From Rhodophyticola porphyridii (GTDB lineage: Bacteria; Pseudomonadota; Alphaproteobacteria; Rhodobacterales; Rhodobacteraceae): a stretch of DNA of 64,000 nt. Every line of letters begins with the position of its first letter. The first letter of the stretch is position 1. Location: contig NZ_RCNT01000006.1 of assembly GCF_003688285.1 (NCBI RefSeq), positions 233,420 through 297,419 on the forward strand. Reading direction: 5' to 3'. A program made the translations under genes and the position numbers. Of the stretch, positions 34,105 to 42,497 are shown piece after piece. Below the pieces are notes generated by a model. It ran no database searches. It saw only the letters and a list, made by a program, of their open reading frames with translations, and was not told the origin of the DNA.

Positions 34105-35271
34105 ATGCTCCTGCCAAGCCGTGACGGCCGCCTGAAACCCTATCGCCTGACCGGGTCCCCCTTGACCCCGCGCGCCCCGCGCCGGCCGTTCACCCGGACG
34201 GCATTCGCCGCGGCCCATGTGGTCAGCGACCCGCTGGCTGAGCGCGACCCGTGGCAGGGCCGCCCCGCGGTTGATTGGGATGCAACGCTGAAATTCCGTC
34301 ATTATCTGTGGGATCAGGGTCTGGGTCTGGCCGAGGCCATGGACACGGCCCAACGCGGCATGGGCGTGGATTGGCCAACGGCGCGGGAGCTGATCGAGCG
34401 GACGATGCGCGAGGCGAAGGCGCATCCGCTGGCCCCGCGCGTCGCCTGTGGCGCCGGGACCGACCACAAGGCGCCAGACGATTTGCGCGACGAAGACGCC
34501 ATCATCGCGGCCTATGAAGGTCAAATGGAGGTGATTGAGGCCGCGGGCGGGCAGGTCATCCTGATGGCGACCCGGGCCTTGCCCGCAATCGGCGCGGGTC
34601 CCGAGACCTATGCCCGTGTCTATGGCCGCCTTCTCGATCAGGCCCGGGACAAGGTGATCCTGCATTGGCTGGGCGATATGTTCGACCCGGCGCTTGCGGG
34701 CTACTGGGGCGGGGCGGATGTAAACGCGGCCTCCGATGCGGTGCTCGCGATCATCGCGGCCCAGGCGCACAAGGTCGACGGTATCAAAATTTCCCTTCTG
34801 GATCAGGCGCATGAAGAGGCTTTTCGCAAGAGACTGCCCGCCGGTGTCCGCCTTTATACGGGTGATGACTTCAATTATGCGTCGCTGATCGAAGGGGACG
34901 GCCAGTATCATTCCCACGCGCTTCTGGGCATTTTCGCGGCCATCGCCCCGGCGGCGTCGCAGGCATTGGAGGCGCTGGCAATGGGCAACAGCGCAGAATA
35001 TCACGCGCTTCTCGCCCCTACGGTTCCGCTGTCGCGGGAGATTTTCAAGGCGCCCACACAGTTTTACAAGGCTGGCATCGCCTTTGTGGCCTGGCTGAAC
35101 GGGGCACAGGATCACTTCATCATGCCCGGCGGTTTCCAATCCTCCCGCGAGATCACGCATTATGCGGAGGCTTTCCGCCTCGCCGATCAGGCCCGGCTTT
35201 TGATCCGCCCGGATCTGGCAGAGACGCGGATGCGTATGCTACTGGGTCTGCACGGGATCGACGGGGGCTAG
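34105..35271 (+). CDS. DUF993 family protein (TIM-barrel, aldolase-like)
   Basis: This 388-residue protein matches DUF993, a family related to the dihydrodipicolinate synthase/aldolase barrels. Visible segments are VACGAGTDHKAPDD, VILHWLGDMFDPALAGYWG, KVDGIKISLLDQAHE with a candidate Schiff-base lysine in GIKIS, and LYTGDDFNYASLIEGDG. No reaction is established to my knowledge. Its place between oxidoreductases and a glycerate kinase makes cleavage of an oxidised sugar derivative a reasonable guess. Confidence 0.8.
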   Translation: MLLPSRDGRLKPYRLTGSPLTPRAPRRPFTRTAFAAAHVVSDPLAERDPWQGRPAVDWDATLKFRHYLWDQGLGLAEAMDTAQRGMGVDWPTARELIERTMREAKAHPLAPRVACGAGTDHKAPDDLRDEDAIIAAYEGQMEVIEAAGGQVILMATRALPAIGAGPETYARVYGRLLDQARDKVILHWLGDMFDPALAGYWGGADVNAASDAVLAIIAAQAHKVDGIKISLLDQAHEEAFRKRLPAGVRLYTGDDFNYASLIEGDGQYHSHALLGIFAAIAPAASQALEALAMGNSAEYHALLAPTVPLSREIFKAPTQFYKAGIAFVAWLNGAQDHFIMPGGFQSSREITHYAEAFRLADQARLLIRPDLAETRMRMLLGLHGIDGG

Positions 35272-35278
35272 GCCAGGC

Positions 35279-36295
35279 TTGGGTAAAAGACCAACTATTC
35301 TGGATGTGGCGCATCATGCTGGTGTGTCCAAATCCACGGTGTCACTGGTGTTGCAGCGCAGCCCGCTGGTGAAGGCGCAAACCGCCGAACTGGTGCGCAA
35401 ATCCATGGCCGATCTGGGCTATGTCTACAACCGCGCGGCGGCGCAGCTCCGCTCGGGCGGGGTCGGGCTGATCGGGATGGTGATCAACGATCTGAGAAAC
35501 CCGTTTTTCACGGAGTTCGCCATATCGGTGCAGATGGCCCTGTCGGCGCGGGGCTACGCCACGATCGTCTCGAACTCGGATGAGGACGCGGACCTGCAGG
35601 CGCAGGTCACAGGCTCGATGATCGAACACGGGGTGTCGGGCCTGATCATGTCGCCCGCCTACGGGGACGCCACGGGCGCGCTTTTCGACCGGATCGCCCG
35701 GGGCGGGCTGCCCTGTTTGCAGATGCTGCGACAGGTCGATCAGCGGACCGATCTCTTCCCCTTCGCATCCTTCGACTACAGCGCGGGCGGGCGCGCGGCG
35801 ACCCGGGCGCTTCTGGCATCCGGGGCGCGAAACATCGCCTTTGTGGGTGGGGTCGAGGGACGCGAGATCACGCAGGAGCGCCTGTCGGGTTATCTGTCCG
35901 AGATGCGCAGCGCGGGACGGGCTCCATTCGTGCTCTATGGCCGCGCGTCCCGCGCCTTCGGGCGCGACGCGGCGAAGGTTCTGGCCCGCGAGCACCCCGA
36001 GATAGATGCGGCGATCTGTTTCAACGATCTTGTCGCCCTTGGTGTGCATTCCGGCTGCGCCGAGATCGGACGGCGGGTGGGTGCGGACTTTCAGCTGATC
36101 GGGTTCGACGATATCGAGGAATCCGCACAGGTTTATCCGCAGCTTTCATCAGTAAGTTGCGATATTGAAAGCTTCGGCTCCTACACTGCTTATCTGATGG
36201 CAGAATGGTTGGAGAAAGGAAACAAGCCCGCGCCGGAGTATCGGGCGCCGGTGCGTCTGGTGACCCGATCTTCAAGCGGCGGCCCCGACAGATGA
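35279..36295 (+). CDS. LacI family transcriptional regulator
   Basis: This 338-residue regulator has the helix-turn-helix TILDVAHHAGVSKSTVSLVL at residues 6-25, the hinge GYVYNRAAAQLRSG and a sugar-binding domain ending in the usual dimer segment. The start is TTG at 35279; no ATG or GTG lies at the right place. It sits inside the operon it probably controls, between DUF993 and the glycerate kinase. It is the best candidate for the TGGAA-N2-TTCCA sites. It overlaps the kinase gene by 4 nt (ATGA). Confidence 0.9.
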   Translation: MGKRPTILDVAHHAGVSKSTVSLVLQRSPLVKAQTAELVRKSMADLGYVYNRAAAQLRSGGVGLIGMVINDLRNPFFTEFAISVQMALSARGYATIVSNSDEDADLQAQVTGSMIEHGVSGLIMSPAYGDATGALFDRIARGGLPCLQMLRQVDQRTDLFPFASFDYSAGGRAATRALLASGARNIAFVGGVEGREITQERLSGYLSEMRSAGRAPFVLYGRASRAFGRDAAKVLAREHPEIDAAICFNDLVALGVHSGCAEIGRRVGADFQLIGFDDIEESAQVYPQLSSVSCDIESFGSYTAYLMAEWLEKGNKPAPEYRAPVRLVTRSSSGGPDR

Positions 36296-37551
36296 CCGCC
36301 CGCGCCCTGCTTCGCAGCCTTTTCGACCGCGCGGTGGCAGTGGCCGACCCGATGCGCAGCCTGTCTGCGTATCTGCCGCCGAAACCCTCCGGGCGGGTGG
36401 TCGTCGTAGGGGCAGGCAAGGCGTCTGCCCGGATGGCCGAGGCGGTCGAACGGGCCTGGGGCCCCTGCGAAGGGCTGGTCATCACCCGCTACGGCTATGC
36501 ACGGGCCTGCCAGGGGATCGAGATCGTCGAGGCCGCACATCCGGTGCCCGACGAGGCAGGCGAGGCCGCCACCACGCGCATGCTGGCGCTCCTCCGAACT
36601 CTGGGGGAGGAGGATTTCGTTCTGGCGCTGATCTCGGGCGGCGGGTCGGCCCTGCTGACCGCTCCGGCTGTGGGCATCACGCTCGCCCAGAAGCGGGCGC
36701 TGACCCAGGCGCTGCTGGCATCGGGTGCATCGATCGGTGATATCAACGGCGTGCGCAAGGAGTTGTCCTCGGTCAAGGGCGGGCGGCTTGCAGTTGCGGC
36801 CTATCCGGCGCGGATGCTGGCGCTGATGATCTCGGACGTGCCGGGCGACAATCCGGGCGATATCGCGTCGGGCCCGACGGTGGGCTATCGGGGCGATGCG
36901 GTACGGGCCTTGGCGACCCTGGATCGGTGGGGCGTGACGCCGCCCGATGCCATCCGGGATTTTCTGGCCGCAGGCGGAGATCCGGTCCGGCCGGACGATC
37001 CGCGCCTGTCCCGCGTGGAAAACGTGGTCTATGCCGCCCCGTCGCAGTCCCTGGCTGCAGCGGCGGAAATGGCGCGGGCCCGTGGGCTGACCGTGGAGAT
37101 TTTGGGCGATGCGCTGGAAGGAGAGGCAAGACGCATTGCGGCGGACCATGCGGCGCTTGCCCGCGCGCGGCAGCAAAGCATGACGCCCGGCGCGGCCGGT
37201 CACCTGATCCTGTCCGGCGGGGAGTTGACCGTTACCCGCCGTGGTGCCGGCACCGGTGGGCCCAATGCAGAATACGCGCTGGCGCTGGCCATCGCGCTGA
37301 AGGGCGCGGCGGGCATTCATGCGCTGGCCTGCGACACCGATGGTGTCGATGGCGCAGCCGAGGTGGCCGGGGCGCTGATCGGCCCCGGAACGCTGCGCAA
37401 GGCCGCCGCCGCCGGGATCGACCCCGAAGCGGCACTGGCCGACAATGACAGCCACGGGTTTTTCGCCGCGACCGGAGAGCAGGTCGTGACCGGCCCGACC
37501 CTAACCAATGTCAACGATTTCCGGGCCATCCTTGTAGAAAGACCGACCTGA
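36292..37551 (+). CDS. Glycerate 2-kinase, MOFRL family (TtuD/GckA type)
   Basis: This 419-residue kinase phosphorylates D-glycerate to 2-phosphoglycerate, linking the pathway to glycolysis. It has the N-terminal DUF4147 part (VVVVGAGKASARMAEAVE, ISGGGSALLTAP, NGVRKELSSVKGGRLA, ISDVPGDNPGDIASGPT). The C-terminal MOFRL domain has ILSGGELTV, GGPNAEYALALA and DTDGVDG. The start at 36292 overlaps the LacI stop. Its presence predicts that glycerate or a related three-carbon acid is a product of the operon's enzymes. Confidence 0.92.
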   Translation: MTARALLRSLFDRAVAVADPMRSLSAYLPPKPSGRVVVVGAGKASARMAEAVERAWGPCEGLVITRYGYARACQGIEIVEAAHPVPDEAGEAATTRMLALLRTLGEEDFVLALISGGGSALLTAPAVGITLAQKRALTQALLASGASIGDINGVRKELSSVKGGRLAVAAYPARMLALMISDVPGDNPGDIASGPTVGYRGDAVRALATLDRWGVTPPDAIRDFLAAGGDPVRPDDPRLSRVENVVYAAPSQSLAAAAEMARARGLTVEILGDALEGEARRIAADHAALARARQQSMTPGAAGHLILSGGELTVTRRGAGTGGPNAEYALALAIALKGAAGIHALACDTDGVDGAAEVAGALIGPGTLRKAAAAGIDPEAALADNDSHGFFAATGEQVVTGPTLTNVNDFRAILVERPT

Positions 37552-37552
37552 T

Positions 37553-37861
37553 ATGCTGAAGCACTGCGTTTTTGTTGCCGCGAACACACCTGATGCCTTG
37601 GTGCAAACCGTCGAAGCCATGACATTGATCGAGGGGCTTTTGCCCAAGATCCCTGGCATGCTTGATCTGGCCCATGGCCCCAACCGGGATTTCGAGGAGA
37701 AAACCGGGGCCTATCCCTACGGCTTCATCATAAGTTTTGCGGATCGCGCGGCCCATCTGGCCTATGAGAACCACCCGGATCATCAAAGGGCGGGCGCATT
37801 GCTGGTGGCCGCCGCGACCGGAGGCGCCGACGGAATACTGGTCGCCGATCTGGAGGTGTGA
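37553..37861 (+). CDS. Dabb (stress-response A/B barrel) domain protein
   Basis: This 102-residue protein is a single Dabb domain (MLKHCVFVAANTPDAL...LAHGPNRDFEEKTGAYPYGFIISFADRAAHLAYENHPDHQ). These small dimeric barrels are often found in catabolic operons and some catalyse cyclisation or isomerisation. The role here is unknown. It starts one base after the kinase stop codon and is the last gene of the operon. Conserved His and Tyr residues in the barrel could be catalytic. Confidence 0.88.
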   Translation: MLKHCVFVAANTPDALVQTVEAMTLIEGLLPKIPGMLDLAHGPNRDFEEKTGAYPYGFIISFADRAAHLAYENHPDHQRAGALLVAAATGGADGILVADLEV

Positions 37862-37974
37862 GCGCGCGGGCGCTGTGTTTGCCTGATCGCCCGAAATGCG
37901 ATAGACGGCGGTAATATAGCAAGACGCATTCAATCCGGCTCACACAGTCTCTTTGCATCCATGTCCGTGACTCC

Positions 37975-38535
37975 ATGACCGAAGATCAGACCCAGGCCGC
38001 ATTGCTGGCCCGCATGGCCGATGGCGACCGGCAGGCGCTGGCGGCGCTATACCGGGCACTGGAAAAGCCGGTTTTCAGATTTATCCGTTCCAGATTGAAC
38101 GATCCGTTCGAGGCCAGCGACATACTCCATGACGTATTCATGGAGGTGTGGCGTTCCGCCGGCCGTTTCGAAGGGAGATCGAAAGTGCAGACATGGATAT
38201 TCGGCATCGCCTATCGAAAGGTGATCGATGCCCATCGCAAACGCGGGCGCACCGATCTCGTGGGAGACGTTCCCGACAGCGCGGATGAAGGCCCCGATGC
38301 GGAGACTTGCCTGGCCGCGGGGCAGGAGGCCGAACATGTGCGCCACTGTCTTGGCACGTTGAAGGATGACCACAGGGCCGCCATCTCGATGGCGTTCTAC
38401 GACGACATGACCTATGGCGAGATCGCCGAGATCGCAGGCGTGCCGGAAGGCACGATCAAGACCCGGATCTTCCACGCCAAGAAGCTGCTGATGCGCTGCC
38501 TGTCCGGCCGTGTCGCACGGAGGGCACCCGCATGA
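37975..38535 (+). CDS. ECF-type RNA polymerase sigma factor
   Basis: This 186-residue sigma factor has region 2 (LYRALEKPVFRFIRSRLNDPFEASDILHDVF in parts, about residues 24-55) for -10 recognition and region 4 (YDDMTYGEIAEIAGVPEGTI, about residues 142-161) for -35 recognition, with nothing between them. It overlaps its anti-sigma gene by 4 nt (ATGA), so the two are made in step. The 113-nt region upstream holds no promoter I could identify with confidence. Its regulon should at least include the downstream protease. Confidence 0.93.
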   Translation: MTEDQTQAALLARMADGDRQALAALYRALEKPVFRFIRSRLNDPFEASDILHDVFMEVWRSAGRFEGRSKVQTWIFGIAYRKVIDAHRKRGRTDLVGDVPDSADEGPDAETCLAAGQEAEHVRHCLGTLKDDHRAAISMAFYDDMTYGEIAEIAGVPEGTIKTRIFHAKKLLMRCLSGRVARRAPA

Positions 38536-39137
38536 CCAGGTCTGCCGAAGAGCTTCTGCCGTTTTATGTCAACGGCACTCTCGACGCAGCGGAGCGCGCC
38601 GAGGTCGATGCGGCACTTGCCGATAGTGCCGATCTGCGCGCCGAACTGGAGGTTCTGACGGCCCTGCGCAAGCAGATGCAGGCCGAAGAGGTCGAAAGCC
38701 CCGGTGAGTTCGGACTGGCCCGGCTGATGCGCGATGTCGACCGGGACGGGCCTGCGTCTTCCGCCCCGGGGGAGGAGCCCGGCAATGTCGTCCCGATCCG
38801 GCGGTTGCGGATCTGGCAGATCGCCGCGGCGCTGGTTCTGGCGATTGGTTTGGCGCAATCCGTCATCTTGCTGAACGCGCCCGGCGATCCCGGGTTCGAA
38901 CTGGCCAGCGGTGGCGCGGCCGGAGCCGATTTCGTGGTAGGCTTCGCCCCGGACGCGACAGAAGCCCAGATCCGCGCGCTGTTGCTGAATGCGGGGGTTG
39001 AGATTTCCGCCGGGCCCTCTGCTTTGGGCCTCTATGAACTGGCCGTGCTGGACGAGACTGGAATTCAGGCGGCTGAAGAGATGCTCCTCGCGGCGGAAGG
39101 GCGTCTGATCGATACGCTGGAAGTCATAGCCCCTTGA
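38532..39137 (+). CDS. Membrane anti-sigma factor with periplasmic propeptide-like domain
   Basis: This 201-residue protein has a cytoplasmic N-terminal anti-sigma helix bundle (EELLPFYVNGTLDAAERAEV, residues 6-25). It lacks the His-x3-Cys-x2-Cys zinc motif. One membrane helix follows (about residues 95-115) and then a periplasmic domain (133-198). That domain reads VVGFAPDATEAQIRALLLNA, GPSALGLYELAV, resembling a subtilase propeptide/I9 inhibitor fold. It should hold the sigma factor inactive at the membrane. The S8 protease gene follows after 15 nt, suggesting the protease contacts or cleaves this domain. Confidence 0.8.
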   Translation: MTRSAEELLPFYVNGTLDAAERAEVDAALADSADLRAELEVLTALRKQMQAEEVESPGEFGLARLMRDVDRDGPASSAPGEEPGNVVPIRRLRIWQIAAALVLAIGLAQSVILLNAPGDPGFELASGGAAGADFVVGFAPDATEAQIRALLLNAGVEISAGPSALGLYELAVLDETGIQAAEEMLLAAEGRLIDTLEVIAP

Positions 39138-39152
39138 GACGAGGTGGATGAA

Positions 39153-40376
39153 ATGCGGGTTATCGCGCTGCTTCTGATCGTTCTGCTGGGCGTCGCGCTG
39201 CCCGCTGCGGTCGGAGCACAGACAACCGGCCAGCAGGGCCCCCGCGGGCAAGGCGAGCCGACACCAAGGGATGACGGGGCGTGGGAGGAAACCCGCAACG
39301 CCCCATCCACCGACGCGCACAGGATCGCCGGAAACCGCCTCGAATACATCGTGATCGGCCCGCCGGGCCAGTCCAACGCCGTCATCCAGGCCTTGACCGC
39401 GGCGGGCGCGGAGTTGCGCCGGACCCGCGATTACCCGACGCTCAACCGGCGCGGGCTGTTCTTCGATTTCCGCAACCGTCTGCAACTGGCCGAGGCGGAA
39501 CGGATCCTGGCCCAGGCCGCGCCGCAAAGCTTCGTCGACATTCATGCCTTTTACCGGTTCGCCCAGGGCAGCCCGCGGATATATGCCCCCGAGATGGTGG
39601 GCGTGACGCAGCCGGGCCGTTGCCGCATCCCCGGCTCGGTCACGCTTGGCCTGATCGACGGGCCTGTCGATACCTCGCACCCCGCGCTGCAAGCCGTCCA
39701 GATCACGAACGAAAGCGTTCTGAACCGGGGGGAGCGCCCGCCCGCTACGGACCATGGCACGGCCATTGCGATCCTGATGGCCGGGCAGGACGGGGGCGGG
39801 CCGTTGACAGGTCTGGCCGGCGGCGCCCGGCTACATGCCATTTCCGCCTTTTCCCGGAACGCCGGGCGGGAGGCGGGCGATATCGAGCGGATTGCCGCGG
39901 CCATCGACCGGCTGCTGAGCCGGAATGTGCGCCTGATCAACATGTCCTTCGCCGGGCCGCAGAACCGGGCCATGGCGGCCGTGCTGGAAGCCGCAGCCGG
40001 GCGTGGCGCGGTGATGATCGCTGCGGCAGGCAATAGCGGCCGTGATCTGGCGAGCTATCCGGCGGGCTACCCCGATGTCATCGCCGTGACTGCCATTGAT
40101 GCAGGTTATCGACGATACCGGCGTGCCAATTTCGGCACTCACATCGAGTTTGCGGCCCCGGGTGTGGATCTTTTCGTCGCCACGCGACGCGGTGGCAGTT
40201 ACGCCTCCGGCACATCCTACGCGGCGCCGATCGTCACGGCACTGGCCGCGCGTCTGGCCCCCTCCGCGTCGGTCCAGACGGTGCGCAACCGGCTGCGCGC
40301 CGCTTCCGTCGATCTGGGCAGTCCAGGACGGGATGCGGAGTTTGGCTGGGGTCTTGTCCGCGCGCCGGGCTGCTAG
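39153..40376 (+). CDS. Secreted subtilisin-like serine protease (S8 family)
   Basis: This 407-residue protease has a Sec signal peptide (about residues 1-22), a pro-region (about 63-136) and a subtilisin domain. The catalytic triad is Asp169 (LIDGPVD), His201 (DHGTAIA) and Ser355 (SGTSYAAPI), with the oxyanion Asn in AAAGNSG. The ATG at 39153 follows GAGGTGG and is preferred to an in-frame GTG at 39144 because the signal peptide then starts correctly. It should be exported to the periplasm or beyond. It is co-transcribed with the sigma/anti-sigma pair. Confidence 0.92.
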   Translation: MRVIALLLIVLLGVALPAAVGAQTTGQQGPRGQGEPTPRDDGAWEETRNAPSTDAHRIAGNRLEYIVIGPPGQSNAVIQALTAAGAELRRTRDYPTLNRRGLFFDFRNRLQLAEAERILAQAAPQSFVDIHAFYRFAQGSPRIYAPEMVGVTQPGRCRIPGSVTLGLIDGPVDTSHPALQAVQITNESVLNRGERPPATDHGTAIAILMAGQDGGGPLTGLAGGARLHAISAFSRNAGREAGDIERIAAAIDRLLSRNVRLINMSFAGPQNRAMAAVLEAAAGRGAVMIAAAGNSGRDLASYPAGYPDVIAVTAIDAGYRRYRRANFGTHIEFAAPGVDLFVATRRGGSYASGTSYAAPIVTALAARLAPSASVQTVRNRLRAASVDLGSPGRDAEFGWGLVRAPGC

Positions 40377-40492
40377 GCTCAAGCGCCTTTCCCGCGTCTC
40401 CCCACCTTTTCACAATTGCTCTTGTCTGGGCCTGATCCCTTGGCCACAGGCGGGAGGTAGGCTTTTTTGCCCTCGTCACCAGGACCTATGGG

Positions 40493-40527
40493 CAGGGCGG
40501 CGCCAACTGCCAAGGCGCCGCCCTGCA
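40493..40527. terminator. Strong hairpin between convergent operons
   Basis: GCAGGGCGGCGCC and GGCGCCGCCCTGC form a perfect 13-bp stem with a 9-nt loop. It lies in the 216-bp gap between the protease gene and the convergent ABC ATPase gene, which otherwise holds nothing I recognise. It has no T-tract on either strand but could act as a bidirectional terminator. Confidence 0.6.
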
Positions 40528-40592
40528 CGGAGAGACGTCATGAGCCATCCGGCCATCCTATCCAAGGCCGGTACCGCGGCAGGCCGGTCTTT

Positions 40593-42296
40593 TCAGGCGA
40601 CCGCCAGTCCCTCGTTCGACAGCCCGTCAAGCTTGGGCATCAGTGACAGCAGATCGCGGGTATAGGGATGCTGCGGTCTGGCGAACAGATCCTCGGTATC
40701 GGCCACCTCGACCAGTTTGCCGCCCTTGAGAACGCCCACCCGGTCGCACATTTGCCGGACCACGGGCAGATCGTGGGAGATGAACAACATCGTCAGATTC
40801 AGATGCTCCTGCAAGTCCTTGAGAATATTGAGAATCTGGGCCTGGATGGAGACATCCAGCGCCGAGGTCGGTTCATCACAGATCAGGAAGCGCGGTTGCG
40901 TTGCCAGCGCGCGCGCGATTGAGATCCGTTGCCGTTGCCCGCCCGAAAACTCGTGCGGATACTTCAGACCCGCATCCGCCCCCAGACCGACGCGGTCAAG
41001 CAATTCGCTGACCCGCGCCTGCAACGGCTCTCCCGACAGCAGCCCGTGATGGCGGGCTGGCTCGGCCACGATCTGATCGACCCGCATCCGCGGGTTCAGG
41101 CTGGAATAGGGATCCTGAAAAATCATCTGGATCTGCTTGCGGTAGAAATCGGGCACGCCGCGCCGCCCCGCCGTCACCTCCTGGCCTTCGAAGCGGACCG
41201 ATCCCTCATCGACCGGATAAAGCCCCGCGATCATCCGCGCGATGGTGGACTTCCCCGACCCGCTTTCGCCCACCAGCCCGAACACCTCGCCCTGACGGAT
41301 CTCGAAATTGGCATCGTCGACCGCAGTGAAGAATTCCCGGCGCGACGGCAGCAGGGCGGCTTTTTGCAGGAACCGCTTGGTCAGCCCCGCAACCTCCAGC
41401 AGCGCGCTTCCCCGCTCGGCTTCGGTGGAGGGCCAGTTGCGTGCCAGATCCTCGATATGGAACTCCGTCACCCGTCCGCCATAGCTGATCAGCGGGAACC
41501 GGTTCAGCTTGACCGTAGGGCGGGGAACGGCGGCGATCAGCGATTTCGTATAGGGATGATCTGGCTGGCCCAGAACCTGTGCCGTCGCCCCGCTTTCGAC
41601 GACTTCACCCTGATACATCACGGTGACCTTGTCGGTCGTGTCGGCGATCACGCCCATGTCATGGGTGATCAGGATCACACCCACCTGGCGTTCGCGCGCC
41701 AGTTCCTTGATCAGGTCGAGGATCTGCGCCTGAATCGACACGTCGAGCGCGGTCGTGGGCTCATCCGCGATGATCACGTCAGGCTCGGAACACAGCGCAA
41801 GCGCGATCACCACACGCTGGCGCATCCCGCCCGAAAACTGGTGCGGATACTGGTTCACACGGATTTCCGGGTCGGGAATGCCGACGCGGTTGATCAGTTC
41901 GATTGCGCGGGCTGCGGCCGCCGCGTCGTCAAAGCCCAGATGCTCCTGAATGGTCTCCACAAGTTGCTGTTTCACGGTGAAAAGCGGGTTCAGCGAGGTC
42001 AGCGGATCCTGAAAGATCATGCTGATCTTCCTGCCCCGAAGCGCCTGCATTGCGGCGGCATCCAGCCCCGAGATCTCCTCGCCCCGGAAGCGGATCGTGC
42101 CGCTGGTGATATGCCCCGGCGGATCCAGAAGACCCATGACGGCGGCGCCGATGGTGGATTTGCCGGCCCCGCTTTCGCCCACCAGACCGTGGATCTGGCC
42201 TGGTTCGACAGTCAGATCGGCCTTGTTGACGGCGACGAAGGTCTTGCGTCGGGTGGGGAACTCCACCGTCAGGTTGCTGATCTCAAGCAATGCCAT
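40593..42296 (-). CDS. Peptide-type ABC transporter ATP-binding protein (two fused ATPase domains)
   Basis: This 567-residue protein contains two complete ABC cassettes, like DppD and DppF joined. It has Walker [10 protein letters not shown] and signature [15 protein letters not shown] in the first, and Walker [10 protein letters not shown] and signature [15 protein letters not shown] in the second. Each is followed by Walker B ([18 protein letters not shown]) and an oligopeptide-transporter C-terminal segment. It drives uptake through the two permeases encoded upstream. GGAGGG precedes the start at 42296, and the stop codon of a small membrane protein gene lies just upstream. Confidence 0.95.
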   Translation of the reverse strand: MALLEISNLTVEFPTRRKTFVAVNKADLTVEPGQIHGLVGESGAGKSTIGAAVMGLLDPPGHITSGTIRFRGEEISGLDAAAMQALRGRKISMIFQDPLTSLNPLFTVKQQLVETIQEHLGFDDAAAAARAIELINRVGIPDPEIRVNQYPHQFSGGMRQRVVIALALCSEPDVIIADEPTTALDVSIQAQILDLIKELARERQVGVILITHDMGVIADTTDKVTVMYQGEVVESGATAQVLGQPDHPYTKSLIAAVPRPTVKLNRFPLISYGGRVTEFHIEDLARNWPSTEAERGSALLEVAGLTKRFLQKAALLPSRREFFTAVDDANFEIRQGEVFGLVGESGSGKSTIARMIAGLYPVDEGSVRFEGQEVTAGRRGVPDFYRKQIQMIFQDPYSSLNPRMRVDQIVAEPARHHGLLSGEPLQARVSELLDRVGLGADAGLKYPHEFSGGQRQRISIARALATQPRFLICDEPTSALDVSIQAQILNILKDLQEHLNLTMLFISHDLPVVRQMCDRVGVLKGGKLVEVADTEDLFARPQHPYTRDLLSLMPKLDGLSNEGLAVA

Positions 42297-42311
42297 CGGA
42301 GCGCCCTCCCA

Positions 42312-42482
42312 TCATGGCCAGACCAGCCCGAAGACAAACAGCAGCACGAAGACGATGCCGCCGAACACCGCGAATTGCTTGCCGCGTGACAGGCGCGGCA
42401 GCGGCGAGAACATCACCAGCGCGTAATAAACGCCCACCACCAGAAGAACCTGCGCGATGTAGCGCCCCCAATCGACCTCCAT
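42312..42482 (-). CDS. Small two-helix membrane protein within the peptide ABC operon
   Basis: This 56-residue protein starts MEVDWGRYIAQVLLVVGVYY and ends LFVFGLVWP. It has two hydrophobic helices (about residues 8-24 and 38-55) joined by a basic loop (PLPRLSRGKQ). It lies 15 nt after the permease stop and ends just before the ATPase ribosome site, so it belongs to the operon. Its function is unknown. A role in assembling or stabilising the transporter is a guess. Confidence 0.7.
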   Translation of the reverse strand: MEVDWGRYIAQVLLVVGVYYALVMFSPLPRLSRGKQFAVFGGIVFVLLFVFGLVWP

Positions 42483-42497
42483 CACGGGCCCCCTTCA

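Noticed and set aside
40541..40665. A short plus-strand frame ([19 protein letters not shown]...) after a GAGAGA ribosome-like site.
   Set aside because: Most of it is antisense to the end of the ABC ATPase gene, it lacks a domain, and the hairpin just upstream suggests a terminator region.
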